Shown one piece after another: positions 1-11,604 of a DNA stretch of 64,000 bases. The stretch lies in contig CP154954.1 in the NCBI GenBank assembly GCA_039621445.1, positions 36,813,703-36,877,702 on the forward strand, written 5' to 3'. A program made the translations under genes and the position numbers. Within the stretch, counting starts at the first letter, position 1. The number at the start of each line of letters is the position of its first letter. The notes beneath the pieces were generated by a model that worked only from the letters and a program-made list of their open reading frames with translations, was not told the origin of the DNA and searched no databases. This DNA comes from Euglena gracilis (taxonomy: Eukaryota; Euglenida; Euglenophyceae; Euglenales).

Positions 1-600
1 GTGGGTTTGCTGAGGGTGGGGGGCTGTGTCATGAGGGTGGCTTTGGGAGGTGTTGCATTTGTTTATTTGGACCCGGGTTGCCCTCAGGTATTTTTGGGGG
101 CCGGTTTTGTCTCGCCGGGACACGATTATAACAAACCCGGACCGGCGAGGCCCGTCTTGTGTGTTGCCCCAAAATGTCCGGGTTTCCGAGGCTTTGCGTA
201 TAGGTTTTTCACCCCCCCTTTGGGATGGTTCTGTTGTTCCCCGGACTGCTGTTCGTGTCGTGTTGTCACTTCCATCGGCCTCCCCTTCGTCCCCGGGCCG
301 GGGGGGGACGTGGCCGCCGTTTTTTTCCCCCCCCCCCGGCGGGGGGGTTCTTGGCCGGGGGCTTTCGGGGGGGGAGGGTGATGATGCGCGCGTAAAATGG
401 GGCTCGCTGGCCAGGTGTCACTGCTTCGCGCCCATGTCAGCGGGTAGGTGGCCTTGGGGGGGGGGGGGGGGGGTGCGGAGGGGTGGGGGGGGGGGTGGGG
501 GGGGCGAGGGGGCGGGGGGGTGGGTGGTGGGGGGGGGCCTGGTTTCCTGGGCGGTATTTTGGTGTGTTTTTTTTTTTTTTTGATTACCAAAATGGTTTTC
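1..600. repeat. G-rich low-complexity tract
   Basis: Long runs of G broken by single T or A bases, densest at 455-540, ending in a T run near 565-580. The open frames here are glycine/proline shadows of the base composition. No gene is seen. 600-960 has ordinary composition and ends in a short CCTAAAATGG-like tandem repeat at about 895-975. Confidence 0.7.
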
Positions 601-967
601 GTATTGAATCTACCAGGAGTTTTTTGTTTTTTAGCATCACATTGAATTTTAAATTTTGTTAAGTTTTTTTTCTCTGAAAATTTTACTGCAGTAATTCTAT
701 GTTCCAGTTCCCTATGTGGCTTTCTATGAGTATAGATTGTGAGCCTTCCCATGGTTTTGATCCGTGTTTCATTATTTTGGCATGCTTTTTTGGATGTACA
801 TTTGGTATACTGAAACAAGATAAGGTTTGCACACGTATGATACTGGTTTTCGGGACAAAAATGACCAAAAAATTTTGGTTTCAGAACCCCCACTATACCT
901 AAAATGGCCTACATGGCCTTTAACTGGCCTAAAATGGCCTAATAAAATGGCCTTAAAATGGCCTAAA

Positions 968-2150
968 ATGGGGAAGGAAATTTTTTGGGCTTGACTATAG
1001 GTGTTGCCCCCCACCCCCTGGTCAGGGTTAGCTAAGCCGGAGGGACCAAGGGGGGGGGGGGTTCCAGCCAGGCAGCAGCTCCAGCGGACTGCAAACCTCC
1101 TGGTATCGTCCAAAGAAAGTTGGACCGGAAACAGGGGTTCAAAAACATGGCCCGAAAAAACTGCTGTTTTGAAGCCCCCCACCCAACCCCCCGGGGGGCC
1201 CGGGGGGTACGGACAACTCTCTCATTTTCCCCCGAAAATGGCCAAAGATCGCGAAAATGCTAAAAATAGCACCTTTTTCAAAAACTTTCGGTGCCGAAAA
1301 GTATATCCAACCCCCCCCCCCCCCACCGGTTGGATGGGAAGCCCTTGGTTTATTGAGTTGAGTTTTCGGTGGGTGGGTCCGTGCGACCACCCCACCCCCG
1401 GGGGCGGGTGGTGGGGGGGGGTGGTGACCACCCCCCCGCCCCCCCCCTAGACGTTGGGGGATCCGGACCCCCACCCCCCTCCTTCACAGGTGCCAAAAAT
1501 AGCAGAAAATTTTCTTCCGGTGCTGTGCGCCGGAAAATGAGCAAGAAACACCTCTTTTGCTGACTTTTTGGCCATATTGCCCATTTTCTTTGATGTGTTG
1601 GTGTTTTCCCCCCAAAAAATGTTCAAAAGTTTCAAAAAACGAGCATTTTTGGATCGATTTTCAAAGAAAAATCAGGGATTTTTGACCGATTTCGACCCAA
1701 TTTCCGGCCCTTTGCCCGTCCATGAAATGAAAACCCCCCCCCCCCCCCGTTTCGAGGCACCCCCCCCCCCCCCCCCGTGTCGGGAGGGGGGGTCCGACCC
1801 ACCCCCTCTCAAGGCTTCCCATCCAGCCCTGCCCCCCTCCCTGCCAAGGGGGGTCCAGCCGTGCCTGCATTTTTTCCAGCCAGGAGCTCCCAACCGGGCT
1901 GTGGACCCGCCCTCAGGGTCCACTGGGGACTTTTCTAGGCAAGGGCCTAGAAAAGAAACCTCATACACTTGCATTTTCTCCCACATCCATCCCCCCATTC
2001 TCAGGTGACAGCCGAGAGGATGGCCATGTGTGGGTGTGGCACCCAGCTCTGCTGGCCATGGGAAACTGGGGAAATATTTTTGGGCTTGACTATAGGTGGC
2101 TTGCCCCCCACACCCCTGGGTCGAGAGGGTTAGCTTAAGCCGGAGTGGAC
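968..2150 (+). repeat. Pair of ~80-bp direct repeats around ~1.0 kb
   Basis: About 968-1,048 and 2,068-2,148 share the block TTGGGCTTGACTATAGGTG, a run of C and the words GGGTTAGCT and AGCCGGAG in the same order. The DNA between them contains the segment repeated at 37,010-37,310. This could be a solo-LTR-like pair, a duplicated element end or a long segmental duplication. No coding sequence is recognised. Confidence 0.45.
1436..1740 (+). repeat. Dispersed repeat, copy 1 (pair with 37,010-37,310)
   Basis: By eye this is close to 90% identical to 37,010-37,310 and in the same orientation. It runs from the CCCCTAGA(C/T)GTTGGG block through GTGCCAAAAATAGCAGAAAA to the CCCGTC(C/A)ATGAAAT block. 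The second copy lies inside the large inverted-repeat element at 36,530-37,856, so this may be the remains of another copy of it. Confidence 0.7.
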
Positions 2151-2473
2151 CACAGATGACGGAATTAATTATGACGGGGACAGTCTGCACCATGCGATGC
2201 CCAGATGGCCTGGCCAGGTGGTGGGTGGTGAGGGTGCGGTGTGGTGCGGTATGGGTGTGGGGTGGGTGTTGTTTCCGAGTGCCAATGTGTGAGCAGAGTT
2301 TAAAAATCATTGATGGGATTCAATCCCCCAACCCCAATCCCTCCGATTGAGTGACCCCCATGATCACCTTGTTGTGGTCAATATGGCCCCCTCTGACGTT
2401 GCCTTTGGTTTTGGCTTTGATGGACCATCGCTGCTGACAGCCACCTGGGCCAGGGCTGGGCTTTTGGATTGCC

Positions 2474-2632
<159 letters not shown>

Positions 2633-3374
2633 AAGTGGGTGGGTGGGTGGGTGGGTGGGGGGTATGGTTGGGTGGTCGTTGTGTGGTTGTGTGTGCACCA
2701 ACAGCCCGCAAGGCCTTGTGGCAAGCGAGGAGATCCGCATCCACAACGCAACACCACCAGGGCCTTTGGGGCGTTGAGTTGTTGTTTTGGGTCGTTGGGT
2801 TTTTGGTTCCCTGTTCCCCCCCCCATTGGCCAACAATGAGCACGCTATTGAGTGGTTTTGTGGTGTTGCCAATGGGCCGAATTTCAAGGTGCTTGGGCAT
2901 TCGGCCAAAGCATTTCCGGAACCCAAGGTTCCGGAAGTCACGGCTGTGCAGGAACCCCCACAACCCCCTGGATGGGGGTCGACCCCATTTCCGGTGGCGC
3001 CAGTTTTTTGGGTCAAAATTTTCCTTCGTCGCCTTCGGAAGGAATTTCCTTTGGGCGGTGCCAAGGTGGGTGGGGGGGGGGGTCGATCCCCCATCAAGCC
3101 TTCCAGCACAGCCCTGCCAAAGTCCAGAGAAGCCCATTTTTGGCTTTTTTTGGCCGATGATTGTGGACCCCCCCCCCAGGCAGAGCAGAACGGGAATCGG
3201 CCGAACAGCCAGGGTGGTGGGTGGGGGGGGTCGACCCCCCCCACCCGTATCCACCCTGTACCCTGTTCCCGTATTTCCAGGAGCACCAATTTTTGGACCC
3301 GAAAAAAATTTTCCAGCGCCGGGTGTTTTTTTTTGACCCATTTGGGACCCATGTGGGGGGGGGTCCCCCCAAAA

Positions 3375-3870
3375 GCCACCCAAAACCACCCAAAACCCCA
3401 TTTTTTTCACACCTTCCAAAAATTCAACATTTTCTCAAACTGTTGATTTTGAGAAGTTTTTGAAGCAAAAAAATGCCGTTGAAAGTCCAAAAAATTTCAA
3501 AGAGAAAAAATGTCAGTAAATTTTGACTGTGCCAAAATTTGGTCCACTTTTTTTGATCTTTGCTTTTCTCACCCCCCTCCTAAAAACTACCAATTTTCAA
3601 CCCTGAAATTTTTGAGATTTTTTTTGTGCAAAAAGTGTGGCTTTCCATCAAAAATCATGTGTTTTGGGTTCATCATGTGTTTTTCTGGCCAAAATCCCCG
3701 GTTTCGCCCTCCTTCCTCCCTCCTCCTCCTCCTCCTTCTCCCCGAATCAGTTCCTCCTTACTCCTCCTCCTCCCTTTCCCCAAATCAGTGAAAATGCTGT
3801 GGAGGGGGGGGGGTCGACCCCCCCACCAGGCTTTCCCGTTCTGCCCTGCCCTCAGGGCACCCCAAGCCCC
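3375..3870 (+). repeat. Dispersed repeat, inverted copy at 51,230-51,720
   Basis: Read on the minus strand, 51,540-51,720 matches 3,375-3,560 (CACCTTCCAAAA, then TTTTGAAGCAAAAAAATGCC), and 51,230-51,440 matches 3,640-3,870 (ending in CCACCAGGCTTTCCCGTTCTGCCCTG). A (TCC)n stretch at 3,715-3,775 lies in this copy only. The short block CCTGGTGGGGGGGG at 45,610 is a further fragment. Confidence 0.65.
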
Positions 3871-3899
3871 TCCCCCCCCCGGTTGGTTGAATTCATCCT

Positions 3900-4900
3900 G
3901 ATTGCCAATGCTTATGCCCCAAAGGTCCAAAAAACGTTGCTGTTGTCGTCGTCGTTGTTGTTGTTGCTGTTGCTGCTGTATCATAACGCCGCACGCATTT
4001 TTGTTAAAAAATGATAATACAAATAAAAATAAAAAGTGAAAGTTGATATAATCAACAAATGGTGAAAGGTATCTTCAATGTGAAATATTGTCTATTGTCC
4101 CAAACTTTGATCAGGAAAGTGCTGAATTGAACCCTGTGTAATAAAGCAAGTGCGTGGAAGAAGTGTAATGTATTTTTGGAGGGTTCCGGGTTCTCAGGAA
4201 AGGCGTTGGCTCGATGCTTGAAAGTTTTGGGGAACCGCCAGCAACTTTTGCAACTTTTGCAATTTTTCCAGCTGGACACCAGGTTTTTTTTTGTCTTGGC
4301 CTCCTTGGGGCGGGTGGGTGGATTGGTCCAGCCGAGCCCCCCCCCTTCAGGTGGGGGGGGGGGTCTGGGCTCAGGGGGGGGGGGTGTGAGAAACTTTCCG
4401 GCGCCAGGGTGGGCGGCCCCCGGGCTTTATATATTGCACAGAATGCGGAGAGAGAGAGGGGATCAGCATTACCCCCCCCCCTAAATGACCCTATCAATGT
4501 TGCTTCAGGACCCCCCAAAGGGTCCTGAAGCAATCTAGGGGGGGGTCATTTAGGGGGGGATATTTTTCCCACTTGAAAAATTGCTCTGCTAAATGACCCC
4601 AGGGGGGTCATTTAGGGGGGGTACCTCGAGTGAAAAAAAAGGCTGAATCGTGAAACCCTGTAACCCAGCAACCCTGCGAATTTTGACCAGACCATGGCTG
4701 GGGCGGGGGTGCGTTTCGTCGGCCAACTAGGCCTGGTCGTCAGCTAGTTGGCGTGGGGAAGGGGGTAATCGGCCTGCTAACGGGTCAAGTTCGGAAACCC
4801 CCCCCCTCTTTGAACAATTCCTGAGCAGAATTTGCGTGGTCACGCAGAAATGAGAGATGAATGGCCAATTTTGGGACAGCGCCAAAGATAACACGAAAAT
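3900..4900. other. Unassigned DNA with a GTT/GTC microsatellite and a small hairpin
   Basis: 3,930-3,980 is a GTTGTC/GTTGCTG run. 4,490-4,550 holds an inverted repeat around GGTCCTGAAGCAA / TTGCTTCAGGACC. 4,710-4,755 resembles the CGGCC.ACTAGGCCTGGTCG ends of the element at 57,219-58,230. No gene is recognised. Confidence 0.4.
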
Positions 4901-4939
4901 CCGTTACCAACGGCAGTGCCTTGTTTCTCAAGGTACAGA

Positions 4940-6920
4940 AAACCACTGACCCAACTGACCTCCCCGGGCCTCAACCCGGGTTTCCCCAAGAAAAAAACGG
5001 TGCTAACCCCCCCAAAAAAAAATGACAAAATCCCTCCCTTCCTGCTGTCCAAAAAAAAAAATTTCGGGCGACATCTCCCCCAAAACCCCCCCAGCCTTTA
5101 ATGCATCAAAGGCGCGGTGGCCACTCCAGGGGGTGGCCCCCGCCCCCCCCCCCCCGCACCCCCTCAAATAACAAAATCCTTTTATGCTGGCAAAATTCTT
5201 TAGAGGGCCGCTTTTTTTCCTGAGGGGTCATTTGGACGTGGTTTTACTGGCCACCGAAAAGGTAAAAAATTTTGACCCCCAACAAGCGGTTTTTTTTTAA
5301 AGTCTTGGACCTCTGGGGGGGGTGGGGGGGTCCGGCCGAGCCTCCCCCCCCTCACCCGGGAAGGGGGGGTGGTGGTGGGATATACTTTTCGGTGCGAAAG
5401 TTTTTGAAAAAGGTGCCATGCTTAGCATTTTTCGCGACTTTTGGGCCATTTTGGGGGTAAAGTGAGTAGGATCCCCCCTCCCCCACTCCCGGGCTTTTTT
5501 TTAAAAAAAAGAACCCCTGCCCCCAACCACCAAATTGTGGTTCATGACTCCCCCGAAGGCAAAAAAAATGCTGAGGAATCTAAGGGCAAAAATGTGCCAA
5601 AATTACTGAAAAGAAAAACAGGTGTGGGGTGGCCTGGCACTGTGGAGTTTTGGCAAAAACCCCGTGAAATTGCCCAAATATTTTGTTTTACCCCTCGAGT
5701 TGAGGCCGGGTGGGGTCAGTTGGGTTTAGGGTTTTTTGCCCCCTTGAGAAATAAAACGACATTTTTGGAATTATGAATCCCCCACTAACTTTCTTCGTCG
5801 GTCCAAAGCAGGGGTTATGAGTCGAGGTTTGGTGAGTGGCCTAAAAGGCCGTCTTAAAAAATACCCCTGACTGAACTGGTGCTACTGAACTGACTGAAAC
5901 GATGCCCAGTCCCCCCCCAAAAAATGGGAAAATCCCTTCCTGTTGGCAATAAGAATTTGGTCAAAATATCGCCGCCCCCCTGCACCCCCCAATTTTCATC
6001 AAAGGCGAGCTTAGTCGGCCTGCGGCCTCCTCGGAGGGGGGGTGGCCACCGCCCCCGCACCCTCAAAATCCTTTTGTGTTGGCAAATTCTTTGGAGGGGC
6101 TGCTTTTTTCTGAGGGGTCATTTTGACGGGTTTTCCTGGCCACCGCAAAGGTAAAAATTTACCGGAACATGGCTGAAAACGAAAAATTTTCTCAAAAAAA
6201 ATGCTGAGGAATCAAAAGGCAAAAATGTGCCAAAATTGCTGTGCCGAAAAAAAAAACGTGTGGGGCAGCCTTGCGCAGAGGGGTTTTGGCAAAATCCCGT
6301 GAAATTACCCAAAATATTTTGTTTTACCCCCCTGGTGCACAAGACCGGTGTATTTTTGGGACGGCTTTTTTGGCCACACACCAAACCTGGACTTATAACC
6401 CCCCCTCCCGCGCTTTGGACCAACAAAGAAAATTAGTGGGGATTCAGAATTCCAAAAATTTCCTTCTGTTTCTCTAGGGGGCGAAACACCGCCGGCGAAC
6501 AAGGCATGGCTTCAGAGGGTCTTTGTGCTTCGCCCTCGGTGTCCCTTCCGCCCTGGTCGGCTTGCCTCGAGGGAGCACGATAGCCAAGCTGACCCCACCC
6601 GGGCCTCAACTCGGGTTTACCCCTGAAACAAACAATGTATGCTAAGCCCCCCAAAAATGACAAGATCCCTTCCTGATGGATAAAAAGGGTTGGAGGCTAA
6701 CCCCAACCCTGACCCTGACCCTTCTTGTTGGGGAAAAAAAAGTTCGGGCAAAATATCGCCCCCCCCCCCCCGCACCCCCAACCTTCAATTCATCAATTAA
6801 CCATCTGCGGCCTCCTCGGGGCAGGGGGTGGCCACCCCCCCCGCACCGCCTAAAATCCTTTTACGTTGGCAAAGTTCTTTGGAGGGGCTGCTTTTTTTCT
6901 GAGGGGTCTGACCACCGCAA
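4940..6920 (+). repeat. Three degenerate copies of one repeat in direct order
   Basis: The phrase GGGTTT(A)CCCC.. AACAAAATCCTTTTATG.TGGCAAA.TTCTTT.GAGGG recurs at about 4,970-5,260, 5,900-6,160 and 6,600-6,920. Linking blocks at 5,590-5,710 and 6,220-6,340 also match (GTGAAATT.CCCAAA.ATTTTGTTTTACCCC). A related short tandem is at 57,690-57,840. No coding capacity is evident. Confidence 0.6.
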
Positions 6921-7069
6921 AGGTGAAAAAGGAAAATTTGCCGGAACATGGCTGAAAAAAGGGAATTTTCCCTGCGAATTTTTGTATATTCACCACCTAG
7001 TCGGCGAACGTGACCGGCTAGTAAACCCCCGAAATATAAAGCCCCCTCCCCCGGCTTTGGACGGGATTT

Positions 7070-7320
7070 CAAGGCCCCCAAGGGGGGCTTTATTGGGTGG
7101 GTAATCAACCTTTTTGGCTGTCCCAGTGGCCTCAGGCGGCCATCATTTGCGGCCAAATACCAAATTTTATGCCAAATTTGCACTGTGTGCTTGCTATTTC
7201 CCTTAAAGAAAATGTCAAATGTTATCCGAAATGGCACAGTTCTTGTGAAAACAAATCCTGTATATACCCAAAAGTTTCTTACGTTCTCCTGCAGGGCAAC
7301 ATGATCTGACTCCAAATGGG
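7070..7320 (+). repeat. Dispersed repeat (related to 29,230-29,370)
   Basis: Both places share GGCTTTAT, then TCAA(A/C)CTTTTT, GTGGCC or GCGGCC, and CCAAATACCAA(A)TTTT with ..GCCAAATTT in the same order. No gene is seen. Confidence 0.5.
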
Positions 7321-7369
7321 GGGGTCTTTTTGTAGGCGGCAAAAACCAAACCCCCAAGGGGGGTCGTAC

Positions 7370-8100
7370 TCCCTCAAGGCAAGCCGACCAGACAGGAAGG
7401 GACGCCGAGGGCGAAGCACAAAGACATTGCCGGCGAGCAAGGCATGGCCTCACAAGGGTAAAGTGCGGAGCCGGAGGTGCCCTTTACAATTCGGGTGCAG
7501 GCTTTATATTTTGGTGGATACATTACAGCTGGTGATTTGCCGATCTTGACTGACACGTCGGGCTCCGCACTTTGCCATTGAGAGGCCATGCCTTGCTCGC
7601 GGTTTGTTGTGATTGTTTGGTCCGCTGAGTTAGGGGGTCCCGCTTAGTGCCTTTTTTCGCCGGAGTTGGCTGATTCTTAACTTGTCCTTCGACTCCCAGA
7701 ATCGCACTCCCTCGAGGCAAGCCGACCAGGGAGGAAGGGACACCGACGGCGAAGCACAAAGACCTTGTGACGCCATGCCTTGCTCGCCGGCGGTGTTGGG
7801 ATTGTTTGGGTGCGTTGGGTTAGGAGTCTCTGCTTAGTGCCGCCTCGCCGGAGTTGGCTGACGATGCTGCTCCGACTTGGCGACGTGACTTCTTGCCCCT
7901 GGGGGGGGGTCCTCCCCTCTGCCCCCCTCCTGGCCCCCATCTTCTGATCGAGGGCGTTTGAAGACAAATTTTCTTTTACAGGTGGGGGGGTCGGGCTCAC
8001 AAGGTCTTTGTGCTTCGCCCTCGGTGTCCCTTCCTCCCTGGTCGGTTTTCCACGAGGGAGTACGAGACACCTCGGGCTCCGCACTTTACCCTTGAGAGGC
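7370..8100 (-). repeat. Cluster of DIRS end-repeat modules, copy A side
   Basis: A ~60-bp module (ACTCCCTCGAGGCAAGCCGA onward to GGGCGAAGCACAAAGAC) occurs here in both orientations at about 7,370-7,430, 7,685-7,770 and 7,985-8,070. Two copies of a second module (GCCTTGCTCGC..TTAGTGCC) lie between them. The same modules flank copies B (14,380-14,775) and C (21,725-21,890 and 26,185-26,590). A lone fragment is at 6,500-6,590. They sit directly next to the recombinase ends, so they are read as the terminal and internal complementary repeats of this element family. Confidence 0.65.
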
Positions 8101-8109
8101 CAGATTGTG

Positions 8110-9010
8110 CACTGAAATTAGGTGGGCCAGGGCATGTTCCAGGGCACCTTGGGCACCAAGTCTTTGATTGTGGGCTGTAAAAGCCTCCACCCCCCTCCAC
8201 AGGCCAATCTCACAAACTTCTTGGGAGGAAAGGCCCAATTTTTTTTAAACCAACCCCTGCCCCTCTGGTGGAGCGGGCCCCCCCACACCAGGGGGGTCAC
8301 CCCGTGCTTGGTCAAAAAATCTTTTGTGATAGAAGCAACAGTGTCTGCACTTATGGCCCTGAAGGGGGGTTTTAATGAAATCAGAAGGGGGCCCCTAGGT
8401 CTGACGAATGAACGTGTAGCAGCCACATAAGACATCATTATATGAAAGGGGCTTATTTGTGGACATTGGGGAATGGACACCACGCTTTCCCACTTGTGAA
8501 ACTTTTGGCCTTCACGTTTAATTTTGAAGTAGGTTGCTCTACCCAAAACACTGGTGGTTCGTTTGACTTGTGCCAAGTCAGAGGGTCGATATAAACAGAG
8601 AATTCATGAGAAAAAATCAGCTGGGTGCGCAAAGTACAAATATCAGTGGGCATTGGGGCCTTGGCCAGCCCCAGGAGGAGGATCCCAAAATGCCCCATAC
8701 TTCTCCAGGTTTTGGTTCCAAAGCATCTTGTAGGGGGTCAAAAGGGTGTGGAGTCTCAGCCCACCAAACCCAGGAATCAAAAGCATAGCACTGTATTCAT
8801 TGCGGGCTTGGGCCTTGAAAATTGGAACAGTTGAATTAAAGCGTCAGCCACTTGGTCAGTGCTTCAGGGGGGGCACGCCCATGTGTTCCAAAATTACCCA
8901 CAGAAGTGCAAAAGCACTCTGATAACGCTTTAAACTGGGGTTTCTCACCAGGAAATCTTTAATGGTTTTAACCTGAATTTGTTTCCCCTCCAAGGTTTGC
9001 CTGAGCAAAT
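8110..9010 (-). pseudogene. DIRS-like tyrosine recombinase, copy A (broken)
   Basis: This is the integrase-type recombinase of a DIRS-like retrotransposon. In copies that work, it would insert the circular DNA intermediate without making target duplications. The N-terminal helical part is at about 8,790-9,010 and is homologous to the TDFLGRNPSLKRYQSA block of copy C. The core follows at about 8,110-8,620, with RTTSVLGRATYFKIKREGQK and VSIPQCPQISPFHIMMSYVA. Two lesions are visible. The HxxR box has lost one base relative to copy C (about 8,260-8,275). The position of the catalytic tyrosine, in AHYQRL of the other copies, reads Asn (codon at 8,167-8,169 on the minus strand). It follows RT and RNase H on the same strand and is itself frameshifted, so it cannot be active. 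Confidence 0.8.
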
Positions 9011-10690
9011 CATGCAAAGCAGGGGCCACCTGGGGGTGGCATTTGTTCCTCCCTGCAATTGGTGAACATACCCCTGTAGGGGGTGATTTTCAGGCAGGGG
9101 GTCCCTGGAACTTTCATTTTCCTTAGTTGGAGGCACATGTGGCTGAATCCCAGTAGGGGGTGACCATCAAAACTTTGGTCTGGGGAAAAATTTTCAACCT
9201 GGGCACAAATTTTTGGATTATTGACCAGGGGGGGTTTGCATAAAGATCCGCCATGTTGTCCAGTGGACATTGTAGTGCATTTACTGCTGTGGCCTCCCAA
9301 TGGGGCCACCTGGCCACAAAATTGGGCAGTTTTTTGTTGCCTGGGGAGGCAAACAAATCTGGTTCCAGTTTTTATGAAATTTTGGAATTGCTTTCTTAAC
9401 CAATGAAAAAGTTGGGGGTCTAAAGAATGATCCTTCCTGTCCATTTCCCATCTGCTTATGGGGTCAGCTAGGCATTCCTTTGAAGGCACCCAGTTGACTT
9501 GGAGTTTTACTTGGTGCTCCATGCACCATTTGAAAAATTGTCTTAGCAGTTTGTTGAAGGGGTCCTTTCTCCCCCCCCTTTGGTCAGGTAATAGATTACC
9601 TGGTTGTCCACTGACACGGACACTGTTTCCCCAGGTTTGCTCAAACTTTTCACAGTGTTTATTGCTGAACTGAGCTCCTTTACATTGATGTGAAAAATGG
9701 AGTCTTTTCTCCAAAATTCCTGCACAATTTCTCCTGTGTGGGTGTCTAGCCCCCCCCCCCCAGGCATGGGTGCTCCTGTCTGATTGCAACCCTCTGGTTA
9801 CATTTTGGGGGAAGGGTCTGCCTCCCCAGGGGTCTAGCTGAATTTTATTTCCCTTAATTTGGGTCTTGATTTCCTGGGAAATTGGGTGTTTTGAGTCCCA
9901 GGGGTCTGCGGACTTTGCCACCAAAAAATTCGTCAGGGCGTCTGTAAAAGCCCTTAAAAAGGGCAGGGCCATAAGGTTGCATCTTATTTGGCCCAAAATG
10001 GCAGCCAATTGCCTTTTTGACATGTAATCTTTTTTCAGGAGTTTTCCAAGCTCCTTTTTGATGGTTTTCACTTTCTGGGGGGGCACCTGCAGCTTTCCTT
10101 CCTGGAAGTTCAGTTGAAAACCTAGATGGGTTACCATTTGGGTGGGCTGGAGGGTGGACTTTTTCACATTGATTTTAAACCCAGAATCCAGCAAATCTTT
10201 GACAACTGTGTTCAGGTGATTTTGCAAAGTGTTTTGGGTGGTGGCCACCAGCAAAACGTCGTCCAGGTAAACAAACACCTCGATGCCCCCTTTTCTCCAG
10301 AGCTTTTCGAAAGTTTTCATGACTGACATGAAAATTTGGGGCATTACACTTAGCCCAAAGCAGCCTGTTTGAAATTACCAGGTCTGCCCCCACCTGATGT
10401 CTCAAAAATGGCCTTAGGCCTGGACTTACTGGAATTTGAAAGTAGGCTTCCTTGAGGTCTATTTTTGCTGCCCAGTGGCCTTTTTCAAAAACTGGAAAAA
10501 TGTCCTGGATATGATCCAGCTTGAAATGTTTAACTTGAAATTGCTGATTGATTTCTCTGCAATCTCTGATCATTCTCCACTTGGTTGTTCCACCCTCTGG
10601 TTTTGAAATTAAAAACCATGGGATCAAATGCTGGGTTTCTGATTTTTCGTAATCCAGCAGAGTTTTTTCTACCTGGTTTAGTTAGGTACA
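9010..10690 (-). pseudogene. DIRS-like reverse transcriptase and RNase H, copy A
   Basis: A reverse transcriptase that would copy the element's RNA, followed by an RNase H domain. The RT part runs from IPWFLISKPEGG near 10,625, through KIDLKEAYFQIPVSPGLRPF, to the catalytic YLDD box at about 10,260, and then VTHLGFQLNFQ, KRQLAAILGQIRCNLMALPF and LRAFTDAL. The RNase H part (HINVKELSSAI, then SVDNQVIYYLTKGGG) is at 9,560-9,700. The C-terminal connection with WVPSKECLADPISRWEM and the DIRS-type DLFASPGNKKLPNFVARWP lies at 9,290-9,510. One frame stays open from 10,344 to 9,010, but the homologous protein moves to other frames at G/C runs (about 10,370, 9,840, 9,750 and 9,580), so it is not translatable as one protein. 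The catalytic Asp pair is retained. Confidence 0.88.
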
Positions 10691-11604
10691 GGTTGGCTCT
10701 GGGTTTTGGATGGGTGGACCATTTTGGGGGGATTTACCCAGGGGGGTTCCATTCCATTTTTTATCAATTGACATGTTGCTGGGGGGGCATTTTTTGTGTA
10801 CCATTTTAGGCTCTTCTGAATTCACTGGTACAGGGGGGTGTCTCCCCATTATTCCTCCATGGAATGTATTCTCCCAACTAGATGATTTTCTGGGTGCTAG
10901 GTGGAGGGGTTGGACATTCCACGCCTCGTGCCCCTGCGGATTGAGCACTCTCTAAAGGTGGCTGGGGGGGTGTGCATGCTCTGCTCACAGGCTTTCTTAT
11001 CCTCCACTTTGTCATTGGTGTTGTCGATTGACATACCACAGGGGCCCCTTCTTGGGTCTCCCCCTTGCTTAGGCTTGCCCCTGCCATGGGCATTGATAAA
11101 GAAAGTTGAGGGGGGGTGGCCCCCTTGTCCTCCACTGCCCCTGTGGGGGCATCCTCCTGGGACTGCCACAGTACATTAAAGCCCGCCGCTGGCGGACAGC
11201 CTTTTAGCTTCTGGGGCTTCACCCCTTCTGATATTTGATGGCCCCAGTGGTCCTGAATTTGTTGATGTTGTTGATGATAATTCTGGCCCCACTGGCCCTC
11301 TTGAAATTTTGACAGTCCCCATTGACTTCTCTTTGACCTTTTGCTCCATGCCCACTGAAAATCTTGGGGCGCCTCTGGGGGCCCATCCTTTTCCCCTGGT
11401 AGGGTTTGTGATGAAGAAATGGTTGGGGGGTCGTTGTGGACCTGTCCTGCTCCTGCCACTGGGCATCTGTTTGTAGAATCGGCCACCCTGGCCTTGGTAT
11501 TGTTGGCCACCGTGGCCTTTGTTCCATCGGCCACCATGGCATTGCTGTTGTGGCATCCGTGGGGGAAAAGGGCCTGTACGACAGTTTACTCGTGGCCCCA
11601 ACAC
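10690..11604 (-). pseudogene. DIRS-like ORF1 (gag-type), copy A
   Basis: The region 5' of the RT encodes a low-complexity Gly/Gln/Pro-rich protein. GRWNKGHGGQQYQGQGGRFY and KQMPSG near 11,470-11,570 match GRWNQGQGGQHHRGHGGQFH and KQIPSG of copy C (22,355-22,430), so the two are orthologous parts of ORF1. This is presumably the nucleic-acid-binding, gag-like product, though no zinc knuckle is seen. It is broken by frameshifts at C and G runs. Its 5' end is cut off near 11,560-11,604, where the oppositely oriented copy B starts. It forms the centre of the large inverted repeat. Confidence 0.65.
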